Assembly: GCA_017417585.1 (NCBI GenBank)
Contig: JAFPYX010000017.1
Span: forward strand, 1-37,266
DNA from: Victivallales bacterium
GTDB taxonomy: Bacteria > Verrucomicrobiota > Lentisphaeria > Oligosphaerales > Oligosphaeraceae
Length of the DNA: 37,266 nt
Direction of reading: 5' to 3'
The translations under genes and the position numbers were made by a program. Below are positions 9,751-17,975 of the stretch, one piece after another. How positions within the stretch are numbered: the first letter of the stretch is position 1; every line of letters starts with the position of its first letter. Under the pieces are notes generated by a model. The model was not told where the DNA came from, did not search any database, and worked only from the letters and a program-made list of their open reading frames with translations.

Positions 9751-11136
9751 TTATTTCGCCTCGGTGGCGTCCTCGGTCTTTGGAGACTCGTTCATCTCGG
9801 CTTCCGCAGGCCTGGCCCCCTTCACATTTTCGCGGACGAAAGCCATCGCCTTCTGCCGCAGCAGCATGGCGAAGACGTTGTTGAGGTAGGTCGAATTACC
9901 CGAGATCTTCTTCATGAACTCTTCCGGTGGCATGCCGCTCTGCTGCGCCATGGCATAGCAGTACTGGTAGAAGTCCTGCGGGGGGACCTGAAGTTTCTCG
10001 GTTTCGGCAATCCGGTCGAGAAGCAGTTCCATGCGGATGTCCTTCTCCACTTCCGCCTTCAGCTCTTCTGCCTTGCCGGCCGGCAACTCGGAGGCGTCGT
10101 GCTTGTGCTCCTTGCCCTCCTCATGGTCATGATGGCCCAGCTCGTGCTCAATCGCATGCTGGTAGGCATGTTCGAACATCGTCGGCGGCAGCGGGAAGGA
10201 GAGCTGCGGGGCAAGCATGTCGCGGATGTCCTTCTCCATTTCGGCAATGGCATTGTGCTCGTTCTGGTCCTCCATGCGCTTGCGAAGCATCGCCTTCATG
10301 CCGTCCAGGTCCTCGCAGCCATATTGCTTGAAGAGCTCAGGGGTCTGTTCTGCGGGGGTGAAGCCGTGCACTTCCTGGATGGTGAAGTGGTAGTTGAGCT
10401 TTTTGCCCTGCAATGCCGCCACTCGGAAATCCGCCGGGAACTCGATGGCGACGTCCTTGGCTTCGCCGGCCTTGAGCCCGACCAGCGCGCCAGTGACGCC
10501 CGGAAGGCTCTCCGGCTCGCGAAGCATCTGCCAGGAGCTGTTGGCGTTCAGGAGGTAGGAAGCCTCCTTGACGCCCTTGAGTTCCTCGTCGGCATCGGAA
10601 GTGTAGTCCACCTTCAGCATGTCGCCGGCTTCCGCCGCGCGCTCGACGACGGCGTAGTTGCCATGCATGCGGAGGAAGGTCTCTGCCGCCTCGTCCACCT
10701 GCTTGCCCTCAACCGGAAGCACATTCTTGACAACATCCAGCCCCTTGTATTGGGGCAGCTCGAAATCCGCGAAGACCTCGGTGTTGACCGTGAACTCATA
10801 GTCCTTTCCGGCCTGGTACTGCGGAGTGACGCCGTCCTTCAGGGCGAATTCACCTGCGATGCGGAGTTTCTTCTCGGAAACGACTTCGTTGAGGGACTGG
10901 TTGACCAGGCGTTCGGTGGTGTCCGCCTCAATCGCCTTCCCATACAGGGACAGGATCAGTTGCTTTGGAGTGTGGCCGGCACGGAATCCCGGACGCACGA
11001 CTTTCTGGGAATACTGCGCCAGGACGCTGGAATAGGTCTTCTTGGCAGTATCCGCAGGAACCACGATCTGCAGGGAAAGGCAGCATGGCGCGGTGGTGGT
11101 GATTTCGGCTTTCAGGCCATTGGCGAGAGTTTCCAC
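9751..11136 (-). CDS. tig: trigger factor, ribosome-associated chaperone
   Basis: Ribosome-bound chaperone and peptidyl-prolyl isomerase acting on nascent chains. The N-terminal ribosome-binding domain carries the Gly50-Phe51-Arg52 signature in RPGFRAGHTPKQL. The middle (about 150-245) is the FKBP-type domain, and the helical C-terminal arms run to about 440. Length is 461 residues. A GTG codon is the start, chosen because AAGGAGT stands 5 bases upstream; this is the clearest Shine-Dalgarno sequence in the minus-strand run. Oddity: residues about 325-346 hold a His- and acid-rich loop (HELGHHDHEEG followed by KEHKHD), which trigger factors normally lack. It is the first gene of the tig-clpP-clpX group. 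Confidence 0.95.
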   Translation of the reverse strand: METLANGLKAEITTTAPCCLSLQIVVPADTAKKTYSSVLAQYSQKVVRPGFRAGHTPKQLILSLYGKAIEADTTERLVNQSLNEVVSEKKLRIAGEFALKDGVTPQYQAGKDYEFTVNTEVFADFELPQYKGLDVVKNVLPVEGKQVDEAAETFLRMHGNYAVVERAAEAGDMLKVDYTSDADEELKGVKEASYLLNANSSWQMLREPESLPGVTGALVGLKAGEAKDVAIEFPADFRVAALQGKKLNYHFTIQEVHGFTPAEQTPELFKQYGCEDLDGMKAMLRKRMEDQNEHNAIAEMEKDIRDMLAPQLSFPLPPTMFEHAYQHAIEHELGHHDHEEGKEHKHDASELPAGKAEELKAEVEKDIRMELLLDRIAETEKLQVPPQDFYQYCYAMAQQSGMPPEEFMKKISGNSTYLNNVFAMLLRQKAMAFVRENVKGARPAEAEMNESPKTEDATEAK

Positions 11137-11177
11137 GGTGACTCCTTATCGACAAGAATGTTTGTTTGTCTCGACGG

Positions 11178-11202
11178 CGGCACCGACAGAATCGCGGTGC
11201 CG
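11178..11202. promoter_or_regulatory. stem-loop in the tig leader
   Basis: CGGCACCG (11178-11185) and CGGTGCCG (11195-11202) form a perfect 8-bp stem with a 9-base loop, 42 bases upstream of the tig start within the 245-base gap 11137-11381. It may be a 5' leader structure or a DNA operator; the dyad resembles no operator I can name. No convincing sigma70 promoter was found in the rest of the gap. Confidence 0.4.
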
Positions 11203-11381
11203 AGATAACTTTGCTTCAGATTTCGAGTTGCTACCCAGGCCAGATTCTTACCGCCGGCCAGAACTCGTACTATAGAGCCAAATTCGGAAATTACACCTTC
11301 GAAGTTGCGGCTGGACAGGCTTGCCGTTCATCCGCTGAAAGGCTGAATCCCGAATTTGACCCTTGTTGAGAAGCCCGCGTA

Positions 11382-12635
11382 TTATTTGCCCGGGGCCTTG
11401 GGGGGAGCCGGGTTCCGGAGGTTCTGGAAGACGCGCTCAAAGAGCGGCAGCGCGATTTCCACATTGTCAGGATGCATGAGCTCGGCGCACTCCCGCGGCG
11501 TGAGATTCGGGCGGTCTTCGTATGCCTTCTTGAAGAGGCTCGTGTAGTAGCGGACCAGGAAGTCGTCCTCGGAGGATACCGTTCGGAAGAGCGAGAGCAG
11601 CCGGCGGGACTGGGGCTGGTTGATGGATTTCGGGTTTTCCCAGAGGCAGGCGCCGAAGATCAGCGACCAGATGGTGCCCTGCCAGGGACGGTCCTCGACA
11701 ACATGCTCGGGGTCGATGGTGTTGCGGAGCTCCTCGTTGGTCATCTCGCGGTTCTTGTCTTCCGCGAAGATGATGTAGATGTTGTGAAGCACCTTGTCGC
11801 GGATGTCGCCGTCGGTGATATGCCAGCGGGTTGCCTGCATGTATTCCGCCAGATTGAAGCTGTTGAGCTCCTCGTCGGAGTAGGCGGAGGCGTTGTGGCA
11901 GTTGCCCAGGCCAATGATGGTTTCATCGTCTTTCTTGGTGATTTTCACCGTGGTATTGGCGATGTTCCGGAGGAACTCCTCGAAGTCGTTGCAGCCGAAA
12001 TCGCCAATGCTGAACTCCGGCAGGGCGGCCTGGACGCGAGCCTCGAGTTCTCCGAGCGGCAATTCGCCATTGGCCAGAATGGACTTCAGCTGATAGAGAA
12101 CCTGAGATTTGTCCACCACGTTGGGGGCCTTGCTGCGCATGCCGCTTTCGTTGGTGCTGATGAATTCATCCGAGACGCGGGTAAGCGCGGCGGCGGCGGC
12201 GGCTTCCGGCCCCAGGATGTAGACCTTGCGGCCCGAGGTGCGGATGCGGGTGATGAAGGGCAGGAGCGCCAGGTCGTTGGAACCGAAGACCACGCCGCCG
12301 ATATTGGGGTTGGCGGCGATGATGTCCAGGGCGTCCAGTCCCATTGATACTGCCGTGAATCCGGGGATGCGGGAGAAGGTGCCGGTGCCGCCGTGCGGAA
12401 CGTGCTGCATGGCGATGCCCAGACGGGTCAGGTCACCGATGGTGCGGCGTGTGCGCGGGGCTGTCCAGTCACCGTAAGCTTTTGCATATACGACGGGGCC
12501 GTAGTGGTTTTCAAGATAGACCACTGCATCGGGATGTGAATAGTTGCGGCTGGGGTCGCCATCCGATTTCCCTGTGAAGCCCATCAGGTTGTCATAGTCA
12601 ATCAGGAGTGCCAGCTGTAAGGATTTCTGTGTCAT
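11382..12635 (-). CDS. NYN-domain protein with a LOTUS/OST-HTH-like domain
   Basis: NYN domains (DUF88/LabA/MARF1 type) are PIN-like RNases, often joined to the RNA-binding OST-HTH/LOTUS fold. Residues 5-165 follow this fold: the opening LLIDYDN (Asp13, Asp15), YGDW at 54-57, and the ending ALTRVSDEFIST. However, the motif that is usually SGDSDF reads SNDLAL at 119-124, keeping Asp121 but replacing the second Asp by Ala123; Asp101/Asp104 are also oddly spaced. Residues about 175-245 match OST-HTH (helical SQVLYQLKSIL, then GDFGCNDFEEFLRN). Residues 250-417 match nothing I recognise. It may be a binding protein rather than an active nuclease. It lies 245 bases upstream of tig on the same strand. 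Confidence 0.75.
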   Translation of the reverse strand: MTQKSLQLALLIDYDNLMGFTGKSDGDPSRNYSHPDAVVYLENHYGPVVYAKAYGDWTAPRTRRTIGDLTRLGIAMQHVPHGGTGTFSRIPGFTAVSMGLDALDIIAANPNIGGVVFGSNDLALLPFITRIRTSGRKVYILGPEAAAAAALTRVSDEFISTNESGMRSKAPNVVDKSQVLYQLKSILANGELPLGELEARVQAALPEFSIGDFGCNDFEEFLRNIANTTVKITKKDDETIIGLGNCHNASAYSDEELNSFNLAEYMQATRWHITDGDIRDKVLHNIYIIFAEDKNREMTNEELRNTIDPEHVVEDRPWQGTIWSLIFGACLWENPKSINQPQSRRLLSLFRTVSSEDDFLVRYYTSLFKKAYEDRPNLTPRECAELMHPDNVEIALPLFERVFQNLRNPAPPKAPGK

Positions 12636-12681
12636 AGTTGTAGTCTCGTGGTAAGATAGAGTACGGTGACTCAGTGGATTA

Positions 12682-12737
12682 TTTGAGGTTAGAAGCTAGG
12701 GGTTTGAGGTTAAAGGTTAGAGGTTTGAGGTTGGAGA
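12682..12737. repeat. eight in-phase heptanucleotide units
   Basis: Eight consecutive 7-base units fit TTNNAGG-like spacing: TTTGAGG, TTAGAAG, CTAGGGG, TTTGAGG, TTAAAGG, TTAGAGG, TTTGAGG, TTGGAGA. The G-rich strand is plus. It lies in the 280-base gap 12636-12915 between yraN and the NYN gene. It is the same repeat as at 1-133. The rest of the gap holds only a purine-rich tail (12738-12765) and a small TCTTCG/CGAAGA dyad near 12810-12824; I see no gene. Confidence 0.8.
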
Positions 12738-12915
12738 GTAAAAAGAGAAAAATTAAAGACTAAAGGCATAGGAAACAAGCGGCGTCCTCGCTGTCATCGA
12801 CTTGAATCTTCGTGCGAAGACTTTGGGATTGGTGGATGACGGTGGGTGTCTGCGCGTCTGCTCGGCAAGAACTGAGGCGATGATGAAGAAAATGTCAGAA
12901 TGGAAAGAATGATTT

Positions 12916-13320
12916 TCACCTCCATTTCTGGGGGCCAAAGGCATTTGGCCAATGGCGGAGGCGGAGCGGTCTTCCTGCCGGAGACGACCAGATCTCGATG
13001 ACATCGAACCGGGTGGGCAGGACAGGCTTGCCGAGGGCGCGCAGATAAGCTTGCGAAGCCCGGCGGATGTGTTGCTGCTTTGCCGGATCGACCGCCCAGG
13101 CGGGGTGAACTTCACAGCCGGTTTTTTCCCGGCGGGTCTTGACTTCCACAAAGCAAAGCGTACCGGCGTCATCCCGGACGACCAGATCCAATTCGCCGAT
13201 TCCATGTGGCGCACGGTAGTTGCGGCATAGCAGCTCGTAGCCGGCATTTTCAAGGAACCGGCTTGCGGCCTCTTCACCAAGCCGCCCGATGTGCGAAGAT
13301 TGCCGGCGCAATGCAGCCAT
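12916..13320 (-). CDS. YraN family (UPF0102) nuclease-like protein
   Basis: Small protein of the endonuclease-like UPF0102 family, related to Holliday-junction resolvase folds and of unproven role. The 134 residues show the family landmarks: HIGRLGEEAA at 10-19, the acidic GELDLVV motif with Glu43 and Asp45, and VEVKTR with Glu59 and Lys61, which together make a PD-(D/E)xK-type site. The open frame continues far upstream over the oxidoreductase gene, but that part is antisense-like translation of a different gene. ATG 13320 starts exactly where the family begins. It is the last gene of the purM-to-yraN run, with a 121-base gap upstream. Confidence 0.9.
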   Translation of the reverse strand: MAALRRQSSHIGRLGEEAASRFLENAGYELLCRNYRAPHGIGELDLVVRDDAGTLCFVEVKTRREKTGCEVHPAWAVDPAKQQHIRRASQAYLRALGKPVLPTRFDVIEIWSSPAGRPLRLRHWPNAFGPQKWR

Positions 13321-13441
13321 CCGGGTGCCGCGTCGCTGAAAGAGCCGTGCTATGCACTGCCCCCATTGCCGCAGCTTATTTCTTGTAATGAGCCATAATG
13401 TAGCATGTTTTGCCACATCCGTGCCATTTTTCGCTTGCGTA

Positions 13442-14458
13442 CTAGAGTTTAACACTGCGTCCCGTGCGAATTGCACGCTCCAGAGCCTCGCAAATCCGGA
13501 TGGATTCGCGGGTGCTTTCGGGCAAGCATTGGATTGGCTTCCTGCCAGTGAGCAGGCAGCCGGTGAAGTAGTCGATCTCGCCCCAGTAGCCGTTCTTGCC
13601 TTTGATGGTCTTGCGCGTCTCGGTGGCGCCTCCGCAGGTCTTGTTGGTCTTGGCGACAACGATGTCGTCGCCAGCCAGGGTGACGGTGGCCTTTTCGTAG
13701 ATGGCCACCGCGTTGCAGAACCATCCGGCCCGCAGCCAGCTCGCCTCGGCGGAGGCGTAGAAGCCATCGGGGTAGGTGAAGGCCGAGAGCACATCGTCAA
13801 TGCCGCCGGAGACACGGGTGACGCCGACGGCGCTGACTGCGGCTGGCACTCCGAACATGTAGTTGTAGAAGTCAACGTCGTGGAGGTGGAGGTCCAGCAA
13901 CGCGCCGCCGCTCTTCTTGGCGTCGCGGTACCAGGGCTCCTCGGAGCCGTAGGCGGCCCCGCTGAGTCGCATGGAGTGGATGCGCAGGAGCTTCCCGTAG
14001 GTCTTCTTGCGGTAGATGTCCCGGAAGGCGTTGTACACCGGGCTGAAGCGCAGGCACTGCGCAATCATGAAGTGGCGGCCGGTCGCCTTGGCGGTCTTGA
14101 GCATCTGGTCGGCCTGGGCGACGGTGCGGGCCATGGGCTTCTCGCAGATGACGTCCATGCCGTCCTGCATCGCACGGATGGCGTATTCGGCGTGGAGATG
14201 GCCAGGCAGGCAGATGTCCAGCACGTCGGGCTTTTCATTGGCCACCAAGTCCTCATAGGTGGCGTACTGCTTGATGCCCTTGAGACTCATGTCCTCGCTC
14301 TTGCCTAGGTTGATGCTTGCGGAGAGTTCCGTGAAGCGCTTGGGGCAATGGTCCACAATCGCAATCAACTTGCAGTTCTTCTGATCTGCGTATTGCGTGG
14401 CGTGGAAATGGCCCATGCCACCGAAACCAATGAGGGCGACTTTGAGTTTTCTATTCAT
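13442..14458 (-). CDS. Gfo/Idh/MocA family NAD(P)-dependent oxidoreductase
   Basis: A sugar/inositol-type dehydrogenase family member; the substrate cannot be read from sequence. Residues 5-20 form the Rossmann nucleotide loop (VALIGFGGMGHFHA). CEKPMA at 105-110 holds the conserved EKP lysine. GGALLDLHLHDVDF around 184-197 supplies the HxxxD-type catalytic residues. Length is 338 residues, usual for the family. There is no signal peptide, so it is cytoplasmic. The start is 44 bases after the dsdA stop in an AT-rich gap without a Shine-Dalgarno sequence. Its position after an esterase and an amino-acid lyase suggests a small catabolic cluster, but that is inference. Confidence 0.88.
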   Translation of the reverse strand: MNRKLKVALIGFGGMGHFHATQYADQKNCKLIAIVDHCPKRFTELSASINLGKSEDMSLKGIKQYATYEDLVANEKPDVLDICLPGHLHAEYAIRAMQDGMDVICEKPMARTVAQADQMLKTAKATGRHFMIAQCLRFSPVYNAFRDIYRKKTYGKLLRIHSMRLSGAAYGSEEPWYRDAKKSGGALLDLHLHDVDFYNYMFGVPAAVSAVGVTRVSGGIDDVLSAFTYPDGFYASAEASWLRAGWFCNAVAIYEKATVTLAGDDIVVAKTNKTCGGATETRKTIKGKNGYWGEIDYFTGCLLTGRKPIQCLPESTRESIRICEALERAIRTGRSVKL

Positions 14459-14502
14459 AATTAGTTAATTTCTAAATTGTTATGTCATTGGTAAACACTT
14501 TT

Positions 14503-15732
14503 TCAGAAAGTTGGCAGGTATCTTCCGCCGGTAGTCCAAAGGAGGTGCCGGACGTTTGCAGGGTCGATTCCGTGGTCGGCGCAGAAACTGGACTCCAAGA
14601 CCATTTCTGGCCCAGGGAAGGTGGCCGCGCTGGAATGCTCGATTTTCAGGTTTTCCAAGCTGAGGACGGTCTGCTGGAAGGGGACGAGCACCTCGTCGGG
14701 CACAGTGAAGCATCCGTCGAGCAGGGTATCCATCTCGCGGCAGACGAGGCGGGACGGGCGCGAGACGGCCAGTCCGTCGGCGCTGGTTCGATTGGTCAGC
14801 CCGATGTCGTAGACCGAAATTTCGTTGAACTTTCCGGTGACGAGTCCGAGGGTCATGCAAGGGGCGTCGGTGGGCTCGGCGAAGAAGCACCGGACCGCCT
14901 TGTGGCCGAAGAGGGTCTTGAGTCCGAAGGTGATGCCGCCGGGCGCGCCGCCGACGCCGCAGGGCAGATAGACGAAGAGGGGATGCTCGGCGTCTGGAGT
15001 CCTGCCAGACAGCCTTAGCTGCGCGGCGGTCCGGAAGGCGGCCACGGAGTAGCCCAGGAAGAGTTCGCGGGAGTTCTCGTCGTCGATGAAATGCGCATTC
15101 GGCGTGGCGAGGGTCTCGGCGCGGCCGACACGGATGGCCTCTGTCCAGTCGCCTTCATGTTCAACGACTTCGACTCCACGCGAGCGCAGAAGGTCCTTCT
15201 TCCATGTCTTGGCATCGCAGGACATGTGGACTCGTGCGCGGAAACCCAGCGCGGCGGCCATGGTTCCGATGCTCAGGCCGAGGTTCCCCGTGCTGGCAAC
15301 GGCAAGGGTGTATTGCCTGAAAAGCGCCCGGGCCGCCGGTTCGGCGAGCTTCCGGTAGTTGTCGCCAGATGTGAGCAGGCCATTCTCCATGGCGAGTTTC
15401 TCGGCGAAGGCGAGGACCTCGTAGATGCCGCCGCGCGCCTTGATGGAGCCGGCGACGGGCAGGTCGTGGTCCGCCTTGAGCAGCAATGTTCCGCCGTCTG
15501 GCAAGAGCCGGCGGGCGAGATTTGGCACTTCGATGAGGCGGGACTCGATGATGCCGTTGGCTTCGGCGGCCTCGTCGAAGAGCTGCTCCAGCAGTGGCGC
15601 GCAACGGGCGAGGCGCGCCTCGGCGTCCAGCATGTCTGCCAGAGTGAAGTCGCCCGTGCACTTGCCGGTGGCGTGGGGATTCAGCCAGAGGAAGGGCGTG
15701 CGGCTGCGGAGAAAATTCAGGTAGTCAGACAT
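14503..15732 (-). CDS. dsdA: D-serine dehydratase (D-serine ammonia-lyase)
   Basis: PLP enzyme that turns D-serine into pyruvate and ammonia. The PLP lysine is Lys98 in LPVAGSIKARGGIYE, matching the DsdA signature. The phosphate-binding Gly-rich loop reads PCGVGGAPGG, with one Gly to Ala change from the common GVGGGPGG. CFFAEPTDAPCMTLG follows as in characterised DsdA. Length is 409 residues, about 30 shorter than the E. coli enzyme, mostly at the N-terminus. No DsdC-type LysR regulator or transporter is next to it. It sits between the CE15 esterase (60 bases upstream) and the oxidoreductase. The role could be D-amino-acid detoxification or wall-derived D-serine use. Confidence 0.9.
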   Translation of the reverse strand: MSDYLNFLRSRTPFLWLNPHATGKCTGDFTLADMLDAEARLARCAPLLEQLFDEAAEANGIIESRLIEVPNLARRLLPDGGTLLLKADHDLPVAGSIKARGGIYEVLAFAEKLAMENGLLTSGDNYRKLAEPAARALFRQYTLAVASTGNLGLSIGTMAAALGFRARVHMSCDAKTWKKDLLRSRGVEVVEHEGDWTEAIRVGRAETLATPNAHFIDDENSRELFLGYSVAAFRTAAQLRLSGRTPDAEHPLFVYLPCGVGGAPGGITFGLKTLFGHKAVRCFFAEPTDAPCMTLGLVTGKFNEISVYDIGLTNRTSADGLAVSRPSRLVCREMDTLLDGCFTVPDEVLVPFQQTVLSLENLKIEHSSAATFPGPEMVLESSFCADHGIDPANVRHLLWTTGGRYLPTF

Positions 15733-15792
15733 GGCGGTTCACAGTCATATCGAATGCCACGCAGGATGCCCACGAGTCTGCCAAATCATTCC

Positions 15793-17049
15793 TCATACCT
15801 TGCGATCAGCGAGGTCGAGGTAGTGGTTCCAGTCGAAGGCAACCTGGTCGTGGACTCCGATGCGGTAGTGGTAACTCACGTCGCCGGAGACACACTCCCC
15901 GGGTCGGGGCATGTCGCGGTTGAGGACCTCGAAATGTCCGAGAAGCTGGTACACTGGTCCGGCATAGTAGGCGGAGAGGAACTCGCCCTTCGGGTCCGCC
16001 CACTGGTCCTCGGTCGCACTGGCAACCGCGACCGGTCGTGGCGCGGCCAAAGCGATGAGTTCATGCTGATCCACAGGCATTTCCGGTTCGTGCACGATGA
16101 ACTTCCGGGCCGCTTCCGGGCACCAGTGCTTGAAGACGTTGAGCATCACCAGGAAGGTCTCGCCGTACCAGCGTCGCGAAAGCGCCGCGCCGCCGCAGCC
16201 GGAGTCGTTGGAGACGACCATCCGGAAACGCTGGTCGTTCGCGCCCGCCCACAATGCGGTTTTTCCCAGCCGGGAATGGCCGTGGACGACTACGCGCGTG
16301 GCATCCACCTCGGGAATGGTCTCCAGGCAGTCGAGCAGGCGGGAGAGTCCCCACGCCCAGGCGCTGATGGAGCCGTATCTGGGATGCGTTCCGTCGAAGC
16401 CCTTCAGACCGTCGTCGAAGAGACTCCAGATGGATTCGCCCCAGCCGTCCGTGCTGTCCGGGAAGAAATCGAGATAGCAGCAGGTGACGGAGGCGTAGCC
16501 GCGCTGGACCACGTCCTTGTGGGGCCAGCGGCGTTCGGACTCCGCGCGCGGGATGTCGGTCTTGCGGGGATTGACCAGCACTGCCTCCTCGACCACCGTG
16601 GAGTGGTTGCCCTTGAAGTTGAGTCCCAAAAAGGCGGGGACTTTTTCCCCGTTGGCCTTCTTCGGCAGATACATTAGCATCATCGCGGAATGCGTGCGGC
16701 CGTTGGCCATTGCGAAATCCAGGCGGATCTGGCGGCGCACGGCGGTGCCGTCCAGCGCATCGCCGGCCTCCTCCACGACCTCGTAGGTGACTTGGTCGGC
16801 ACGCGGAGGCAATGGACCGTAGAAGTTCTCGGTGAACCACTTCAGCAGTTCCGGACGGCGCTTGGCGAACCAGTCGCGGGGCGTCGCCACCGCCTGCCCG
16901 TCAAAGCACTTCAGCGGATCAGGCACCGTGTAGGGAAGCACAAGGCTGTCATCGTACAGCGTACGGGTTTGCATGACTGCCTGGCAGAGTTCCGGAGACC
17001 AGGGCTGTTGCGCGTCTTTGCGCCATTGTTCGACAGGGTGCTTGTCCAT
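15793..17049 (-). CDS. CE15-like glucuronoyl esterase / alpha/beta hydrolase
   Basis: CE15 enzymes cut ester bonds between glucuronic acid side chains of xylan and lignin alcohols. The nucleophile motif GHSRLGKTALW puts Ser259 in the family G-x-S-R-x-G-K context. The SNDSGCGGAALSRR stretch follows at 280-293, and GVHDQVAFDW gives a catalytic His400. A conserved acid lies in the loop 346-356 (TEDQWADPKGE). Length is 418 residues. Unlike most CE15 proteins I see no signal peptide; the N-terminus MDKHPVEQWRKDA is hydrophilic, so the protein is predicted cytoplasmic. It starts 22 bases after the glycosylase stop in an AT-rich spacer. Substrate remains uncertain. Confidence 0.82.
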   Translation of the reverse strand: MDKHPVEQWRKDAQQPWSPELCQAVMQTRTLYDDSLVLPYTVPDPLKCFDGQAVATPRDWFAKRRPELLKWFTENFYGPLPPRADQVTYEVVEEAGDALDGTAVRRQIRLDFAMANGRTHSAMMLMYLPKKANGEKVPAFLGLNFKGNHSTVVEEAVLVNPRKTDIPRAESERRWPHKDVVQRGYASVTCCYLDFFPDSTDGWGESIWSLFDDGLKGFDGTHPRYGSISAWAWGLSRLLDCLETIPEVDATRVVVHGHSRLGKTALWAGANDQRFRMVVSNDSGCGGAALSRRWYGETFLVMLNVFKHWCPEAARKFIVHEPEMPVDQHELIALAAPRPVAVASATEDQWADPKGEFLSAYYAGPVYQLLGHFEVLNRDMPRPGECVSGDVSYHYRIGVHDQVAFDWNHYLDLADRKV

Positions 17050-17071
17050 GTTAGAAATTATAGTTAACTTA

Positions 17072-17920
17072 TTAATTCTCAGAAAGTTTATCCATTACTT
17101 GCTGAAGGTCCTGCCAGACCAGCAGCTTGGTGTCGTGGAATTGCTTCGCATCACGCTCGAAACGGATGACGTAGGAGGGATGGAAGGTCGGCATGGCAGG
17201 GATGCCACAGACCTCAATCCATTTCCCCCGTGCGCTCATGATGCCGGAACGCCCGGTGAGGAATTTCAACGCGACATTGCCCAGAAGCACTATCACCTTC
17301 GGTTTCACCAGCGCAATCTGGCGATGAAGATAGCCGAGGCAGGCCTTGCCCTCCTCCGGCAAGGGATTCCGGTTGCCGGGGGGGCGGCACTTTACGATGT
17401 TTGCGATATATACCGCCTTGGCAGGGTCGGCACTTGCACGGTCACGGCCCATGGCCCCGATCATCCTGGTTAGGAGTTGTCCGGCTCGGCCGACGAAGGG
17501 GACGCCCTGCGCATCTTCGTCGGCGCCAGGGCCTTCGCCGATGAACATCAGCGGCGCGGTTCGGCAGCCGTCCTCGACGACCACCGAATGACGCGTTGCG
17601 CAAAGCCCGCAGCACTGGCACGAGAGGCATGCCTGGCAAAGCGCATCCCAGTCTGCGGAGGAGACGTCGGGCGGAGGCGGAAAAACGGCGGGGGCGGACG
17701 GTGGCGGAGTGGCCGGCGGAGCGGCGGAAAGATCGACAGCCGGCGCAACAGGCGAAGGCTGCGCGGGAGGGGCGAAACGCTGCGCCGGGGTTGACATTGC
17801 CGGCACGGGGGTGCGCCGCATCCCCAGCACTGCCAGGTTGTGCGGCGAAAGCTCCGCGAATTTCACACCTCTGCGCTGGCGTTCACGGACAATACGGATG
17901 AGTTGTTCAATAACGGTCAT
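17072..17920 (-). CDS. family 4 uracil-DNA glycosylase (Fe-S)
   Basis: Removes uracil from DNA at the start of base-excision repair. The catalytic domain (about 95-280) has motif 1 GEGPGADEDAQGVPFVGRAGQLL at 128-150 and motif 2 HPSYVIR at 247-253. Four cysteines fit the family 4 iron-sulfur cluster: Cys104 and Cys107 (CGLC), Cys178 (VKCRPPGNRNP) and Cys194. The N-terminus (1-35) is a helical piece, followed by a Pro/Ala-rich flexible linker at about 38-86. The UdgX-specific KRRIH insertion is absent. It sits 55 bases after purM, probably in the same transcript. Confidence 0.92.
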   Translation of the reverse strand: MTVIEQLIRIVRERQRRGVKFAELSPHNLAVLGMRRTPVPAMSTPAQRFAPPAQPSPVAPAVDLSAAPPATPPPSAPAVFPPPPDVSSADWDALCQACLSCQCCGLCATRHSVVVEDGCRTAPLMFIGEGPGADEDAQGVPFVGRAGQLLTRMIGAMGRDRASADPAKAVYIANIVKCRPPGNRNPLPEEGKACLGYLHRQIALVKPKVIVLLGNVALKFLTGRSGIMSARGKWIEVCGIPAMPTFHPSYVIRFERDAKQFHDTKLLVWQDLQQVMDKLSEN

Positions 17921-17975
17921 GACGAGCGGGCGCGCCTTTCAGAAGCGCACCCCTCCCGTATAGAAATAGTAATGG

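Noticed and set aside
9595..11208. 537-residue plus-strand ORF
   Set aside because: Antisense to tig, rich in Leu/Val/Gly without domain; shadow.
11269..11274. TATAGT as a tig promoter -10
   Set aside because: No acceptable -35 at 16-18 bases.
12753..13280. 175-residue ORF over the yraN start and gap
   Set aside because: Out of frame with yraN, Ser/Pro/Arg-rich, and its tail is intergenic sequence.
15091..16677. 528-residue plus-strand ORF
   Set aside because: Lies over two well-supported minus genes (dsdA and CE15) and joins them across a gap; shadow.
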